Shown here one piece after another: positions 59,332-64,000 of a stretch of 64,000 bases of DNA. Made by a program: the position numbers and the translations under genes. Within the stretch, counting starts at the first letter, position 1. Each line of letters starts with the position of its first letter. Source of the stretch: Aptenodytes patagonicus (lineage: Eukaryota; Chordata; Aves; Sphenisciformes; Spheniscidae); contig NC_134950.1 of the NCBI RefSeq assembly GCF_965638725.1, positions 32,178,932 to 32,242,931 of the forward strand, in the 5' to 3' direction. The notes beneath the pieces were generated by a model. It was not told the DNA's origin and did no database searches. It was given only the letters and a program-made list of their open reading frames with translations.

Positions 59332-60010
59332 TGTCATGACCTAAAGGGCTACCTGGCCTGCGGGTGGGTAGTGATCACGACCATGGATTCATAGGACTCC
59401 GTAATACACAGGGACACAGGCTTTTATCCTCTAAATTTCTCTACCTTATTACAGATTACCACAAATACCACAAAAATCACCAACAGCAATCACAAAGTAT
59501 ACCTAGATTAATAAAGTGAATATATACATATATCAAGCTATTACAAATTACGATCAGCAATCAATAATTTGGTATCAATCAGTAGAATGGCAGCAGTTAA
59601 TAATAGCAGCAACCAATTGTACAGCAAGAACCAATTACAGCAACAACCAAGTAGGTATATGCTATTACAGGATACTACAAACTTATCATTAGTGAAGTAA
59701 TTTATCAACAATATAGCAGCAGGTATACTTCTGATAGATGACTTATATGGATATATAATACTGGTATCAAGTGAATTGGACAGATTTCAGAAAGGGCCAA
59801 ACCATCCCAAAGGAGAGGACAAACCGATCCCAGAGGGGGACCCAACCATCCCACAGATGGGAGGACAAACCCCCAAAACTGGGCCCAAAGGGGGCCCAAT
59901 AAGGTAAACAGAGTCTCACTTCGGAGATGATCATTGTCACCGAGTCTGGAGTCAGCCAGGCATCCCTGGTGAGCATCCAAGAGCTCGTAGAAAGTTTGTG
60001 TGGGATTCAA
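59332..60010 (-). mobile_element. LTR-like or other interspersed repeat, unclassified
   Basis: The segment has a composition unlike its flanks: an A/C-rich part with repeated short words (GCAGCAACCAATT, CAGCAACAACCAA), then a G/C-rich part with diverged units around ACCATCCCA and GAGGACAAAC at 59797-59880. A minus-strand frame of 101 codons is a by-product. No ends or target duplication could be fixed, so the class is a guess. Confidence 0.35.
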
Positions 60011-61079
60011 CCTGTTTAGGAAAGGAAAAGCATGTGCAGCATGGAAAGTTCTCAGAGAGAGAGGCTTTGTTTTGGAGAAAAAAATAAATCCATCTCATAT
60101 TATAGAGGCATAAGAGGGTGTAGGACATCACTACCTTGAGCAGCCAATAGATGCTGTTAATTTTGATTTTTCACCTACAACAGCCAATAGATGATACTGT
60201 TTTCTGTTCTTTTAGACCCATTTTATTTTCCCAGACTGTTTCCACTTTTTTCAGATGATAAGTTGCCAAAGATGCCACCTGTACTTCTCACGGGTGTTTT
60301 TGGTTCCCAGGCCTAGTCCCCCAGCTTGCAGTTCCAGGCTGGCAGGCCTTTCTCTGTCAGTATTTTTCAGCAGAACATTTTCTTTTGCTCAGTAATTTTC
60401 ACTCTTCCAACCAGGCCACCTTTATGGCTGTTCACATCAGGACATGCAAAGACTTCAGGGTTTTGCTGGAGCAGAGCCCCCCACCCCAGCAGGCACCAGT
60501 GCACATGCTGAGCCTGAGGAGGCAACACTGACATTTCTTTTTAATAACTGCATTTGCTGAAGCTCTCTTTTGTCATGTTCACTCATTGGAATGATTTTCT
60601 CCTTGTTGCTACGGCTTCTCTTGATAAATGCCTGCATTTCCATTTAGCACTTAGTCTCCCACAACAAACACATTTTTTTATAGTTCTCTGCCATGAATGT
60701 TCATCCTTTAATTAACAGCTCCAGAGACTGATCAGTGTCTCAGCTATGCCACTGCAAAGCAAGAAGCTTTAACATGAACCACAACAGCAATGTTGGAATT
60801 TAATTATGATTACAGCTGTTAGAAACAAAGATAAAAGATACAGATAAATAGTGATCTTCACAAACATCACTAACATCTGATGTGATAGAGGCTTTGATTC
60901 TCAAAGCTATGTAAGTGCCTGACTCCACAAACCAATTGGAGGGTTCTTCTCTTTTTAAAGTCAGGAAAAATGATTTTTTTTTTTTATTACATTTGCAGTC
61001 AAAATTTTTTTCTTTGAACACTTTTAATCACAGCAAAAAGGGAGGGAGAGATGAGTCAGGGTCAACTACAATTGTCCAT

Positions 61080-62450
61080 CCCTGACAGATGTTTATTTAA
61101 GCTGTTATTACAGACCTCCAGCGACGGGCACTCTGCAGTTGGTTCCTTCTCTTTGTGCCACTTACGGTTAGAAATATTTTTGCTAATGTCTAAAATGAAT
61201 CTCGCTAAAACTTAAGCTCATTACTTCTTGGTCCATCCTGTGTGAGCATGTAAAACAAAAATTATTCTTATATTGAGTAGATAACAGAGTTGAACCTAAG
61301 TAAGGGCCTTACAGAAACCCCAGTCCTTCCATTTTGACAACAAATCATGGAGAAATACAGTTTTCCTTGTACTTTTCTACTGATTTCATCCTACCAGTGC
61401 CTCCTTAACACCCTTGTAAGAGCATCGAAAGAGAGTGTCAAAAGCCCCTATTAAAGTCATGATAGATGGCATTTTACTTCTTCCTTAACCATAAGACCAA
61501 TTACCCTTTTGAAGAAGAAACTACATGTGAATTGATGTAATTTGCTCCTGACTTCTATGTTGGAAAGTACCAGAATTTTTTTCATCATCCATATACTTAC
61601 AATTAGTTTTTCAGTTGTTATCAGTAAGGCCTGTTATTCCCTATTTTCTCTCCCTCTCTCCTAAAGGCAGGTGTTTTTCCTGAACTCTTATTCCCCTCCC
61701 ATATGTTCACCACTGAGGTTGCTTCAGCCTCTCTTTAAATATCATACCGGGCAATTTATCAGCTGCGCTGAAACATCAAACATCTAAGAATTTTACCTTC
61801 CAAGATCTCCCTACCTCACCCTTCCCCTATTTCAGGCTGAAATCTTACACTTTTTCAGCTGGTATTAATTATTATAGATTTGCTCATCATTAAACTTTTA
61901 GGGAAAGCTGAGCAAAAGGAAGAACTGAATGTTTTGGCTTTCTCCACATTGAGCTGTTTAGCAAGTGAAGCAGAGGCCTTCCTCTTGCCTGGCTCTTCCC
62001 TTACTAAGGCCATTTATAGCTGAATTTCTTGTTATTTGCTATCTTCTTCAAGTTGCATCTTCCTTTATGCCTTGGTCAGTCGGATCCTGCCCCTAATTGC
62101 TCATGCTCATTCTTCTTTTCCTGTAACTATTAATATGGCCTCTTCTTTTTTTTTTTCCTCTTGCATTTGAGGACAGTGATGAACTGACAAAGAGGCAAGC
62201 TGTCTCTGTGTTCCTGTCTGTATCTGTCCTTCATAGTGTTCCTTCCTGAGTGACAGCCATTCTCCTTAGTTTAGCCTTCCCTCTCATTGGCTTCCCATGA
62301 AATTTTAGTGATGCGCTACCGGAATTTAGTAAAATCTACCTTCTTGAGTTCTCTTGTTTTGTTTTGCTAGCCTCCCTTTTTCTTCACCTTTTAATTGTGA
62401 ATTCTCTTTCTTTTGGCCACATTCATGCAAGCTGCTTTCAACCTCAGATT
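61080..62450 (-). mobile_element. Ancient CR1/L3-like LINE remnant, antisense
   Basis: Block order matches an antisense CR1-clade LINE. There is a tail-proximal part (TTAGAAATATTTTTGCTAATG, CTTAAGCTCATTACTTCTTGG) and then GTGTCAAAAGCC...TTAAAGTCATGATAGATGGCA. The latter parallels GTATCAAAAGCTTTGCTAAAA in the young CR1 at about 23965. More distal ORF2-like sequence runs toward 62.4 kb. No frame is open, which indicates great age. Confidence 0.6.
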
Positions 62451-62876
62451 CTCTCTACTTGTTGTTAATTAATTTTCCAAAATTAAGTTAACTACATCTG
62501 AAATTAAAACAAAAGAGATAAGAAGCTCTGTGGGAATTAGTCACTAAAATACTCCTGAATGGCTGAATTAGAAATGTGCATCCTTAACTTATTCAGCACA
62601 CTTAGCAATACCACAGTCTGAAACTCCCTGGGGAAAAGTTTGTAGTAAACTACTATAATTAGATAAAAATTCTTTGATGAATAGTAACAAGAAGGTTATG
62701 TTAATTAATTGGTGCCCTGTTCTCTAAGATGCAGGATAACAATTTTAAAATCAGTCAACATCCCTTAACACGTTATTGGTGCAATAGGACTAAGTTTCAT
62801 TCGGGAGCTAGCTCACTGCACCGGGACATGGGAAGTTTTCAGATCTGTAGTTTTCTTGAGAGTTCTTGGGAAGGCA

Positions 62877-62896
62877 ATTTAAATTTAAATTTAAAT
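62877..62896. repeat. ATTTAA short tandem repeat
   Basis: ATTTAA repeated about three and a third times, self-complementary. Confidence 0.9.
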
Positions 62897-62899
62897 CCA

Positions 62900-64000
62900 G
62901 CTGTTTCCTGCTGGGGCCCTCAAGATCTTTGTTCATACTTCACCATGAAGGGAGAGGGGTTTCTGGCATGACCTCCCCTCTTGCAGCAGCAGCTCCATTT
63001 CTGGGCCCGTTGGGACGGCAGTGCACAGCTCAGCCCCTGCCCTCACTTGTCTAAATCCCCCCAGACACTCCCCTGCCTGCCTTGTGGGCAGGCAAGGTCG
63101 CTCTGAGCTCCCAAATTTGGATCTGCATGAAGTCCAGTGGAAGCTGCTGCTTTCCTTCAAAATGCAGCTGGATGGAAAATGTCGAATGCTCTGTAGCAGC
63201 CACCAAGAAGTGGGCTACAGGGTTCGTTCTCTTTGCGGGAAAGGATTCAAACCACCATTGCTCACCTTCCAAAGGGTGTGTAACGAGTGCAGGGTAGGCT
63301 CTGCTTCACCTGCTGAACTTGTTCCACTGTGTGGAAAAGTGAAATGTTCAGTGAGTCACAGAAAGTGAGCACGATTCCTGAGAAATGCAGTTGGGGGTGG
63401 AGGGTGATGCCTGCTCTTTCAGCCAAAGTTTGTGTATGCATTTTGCATGAAACAAATATTGCATAAAATATTGATGCAATCCTTGTGGCCAGGTCCAAAT
63501 CCACTGTTCCAAGCTTCAATGCAAGCATCTAATTGCAAGGCTAAAAATTAGTCTTGCTTTCCAGTGCAATGAAACTTTTTTCATGTCAGGCAGGGCATTG
63601 CAACAGGGGAAAACTGTGAACAATCTGCAGGCAAGGCACTTTAGTGCAAGTTATGAGCCTGGAATCATTAGGCAAAAGAGGACATTGAACCCAATTTTCC
63701 TCATCTTGCATGAGTGCTCCACAACTGAGTGATTTATAGAGAGAGTTTGTTCCTCCTGCCAATCTATGCTGAAGAAAGGGAGTGAGGTCTGCCTCTGCCA
63801 CCAAAGGAGAGGCTCCAGGTGAAGGCTCAGAGCTGTGAAACCTGCGTGGAGGGAAGCATCGCTTCATAGCACTAAGACACCTATGGCCCAGAGAGGGAGA
63901 AACTTAAGAAAAACGTCAGACGTCAGCACTTCCAGCCACCTAATTTACATAGCTCCCTGACAAGTTTGCTGTTGCCATGCTCAGATCCACGTATATATCT
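62900..64000. other. Right edge of the window, no gene recognised
   Basis: Somewhat GC-richer sequence with several short overlapping frames on both strands and no conserved motif or splice structure that I can defend. Confidence 0.4.

Noticed and set aside
48700-64000. FABP-cluster exons downstream of IMPA1
   Set aside because: Expected from human synteny, but no FABP first-exon signature (WKL/SSENF-like) or later exon block was found by reading.
1-64000. tRNA, rRNA, CRISPR arrays or bacterial-type operons
   Set aside because: No cloverleaf with A/B boxes, no ribosomal RNA blocks and no spaced direct repeats were seen. The gene structure is that of a vertebrate nuclear genome.

Overview
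The window is nuclear DNA from a bird. The evidence is compact vertebrate genes with GT-AG introns, a CR1 LINE with a readable reverse-transcriptase frame, avian-type ERV LTRs, old MIR-like SINE remnants and CpG-island promoters. The two large LTR families look like those I know from neoavian genomes. That species-level inference is from memory and unproven.

Three protein-coding genes can be rebuilt exon by exon. CHMP4C (minus strand, coding bases 5896-20367, 5 exons, 220 aa) is an ESCRT-III subunit. ZFAND1 (plus, 21535-30865, 8 exons, 269 aa) is a double AN1 zinc-finger protein of stress-granule clearance. IMPA1 (plus, coding bases 40190-48383, 8 coding exons plus a probable non-coding first exon, 278 aa) is inositol monophosphatase 1. 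Exon phases join without a frame break and all end at a natural stop. In human 8q21.13 these genes lie in the order IMPA1, SLC10A5, ZFAND1, CHMP4C; here the order is the same except that no intact SLC10A5 is present. CHMP4C and ZFAND1 are head to head and share a GC-rich, CpG-dense region of about 2 kb. IMPA1 has its own CpG island at about 38.15-38.64 kb. The genes do not form a pathway: they act in membrane scission and abscission, p97/proteasome-linked stress-granule turnover, and inositol recycling.

Layout: 1-5.9 kb is an LTR edge, CHMP4C downstream sequence and probable 3' UTR. 5.9-20.4 kb is CHMP4C. 20.4-21.5 kb is the shared promoter. 21.5-31.2 kb is ZFAND1, carrying a 1.24 kb antisense CR1, an LTR-like block and an older sense CR1 tail in its introns. 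31.2-38.2 kb is intergenic and holds two solo LTRs with short flanking duplications. 38.2-48.7 kb is IMPA1. 48.7-64 kb is gene-poor, with an old antisense CR1/L3-like LINE, an LTR-like block, and a few short coding-like stretches that I could not assign.

I found no undescribed biological system. The points most worth checking are a CR1 that abuts a splice donor, a GC-AG intron in ZFAND1, a perfect 33-bp-arm hairpin beside IMPA1 exon 1, a CHMP4C tail lacking the segment that carries the human Aurora B site, and the coding-like islands at 51.2-53.9 kb.
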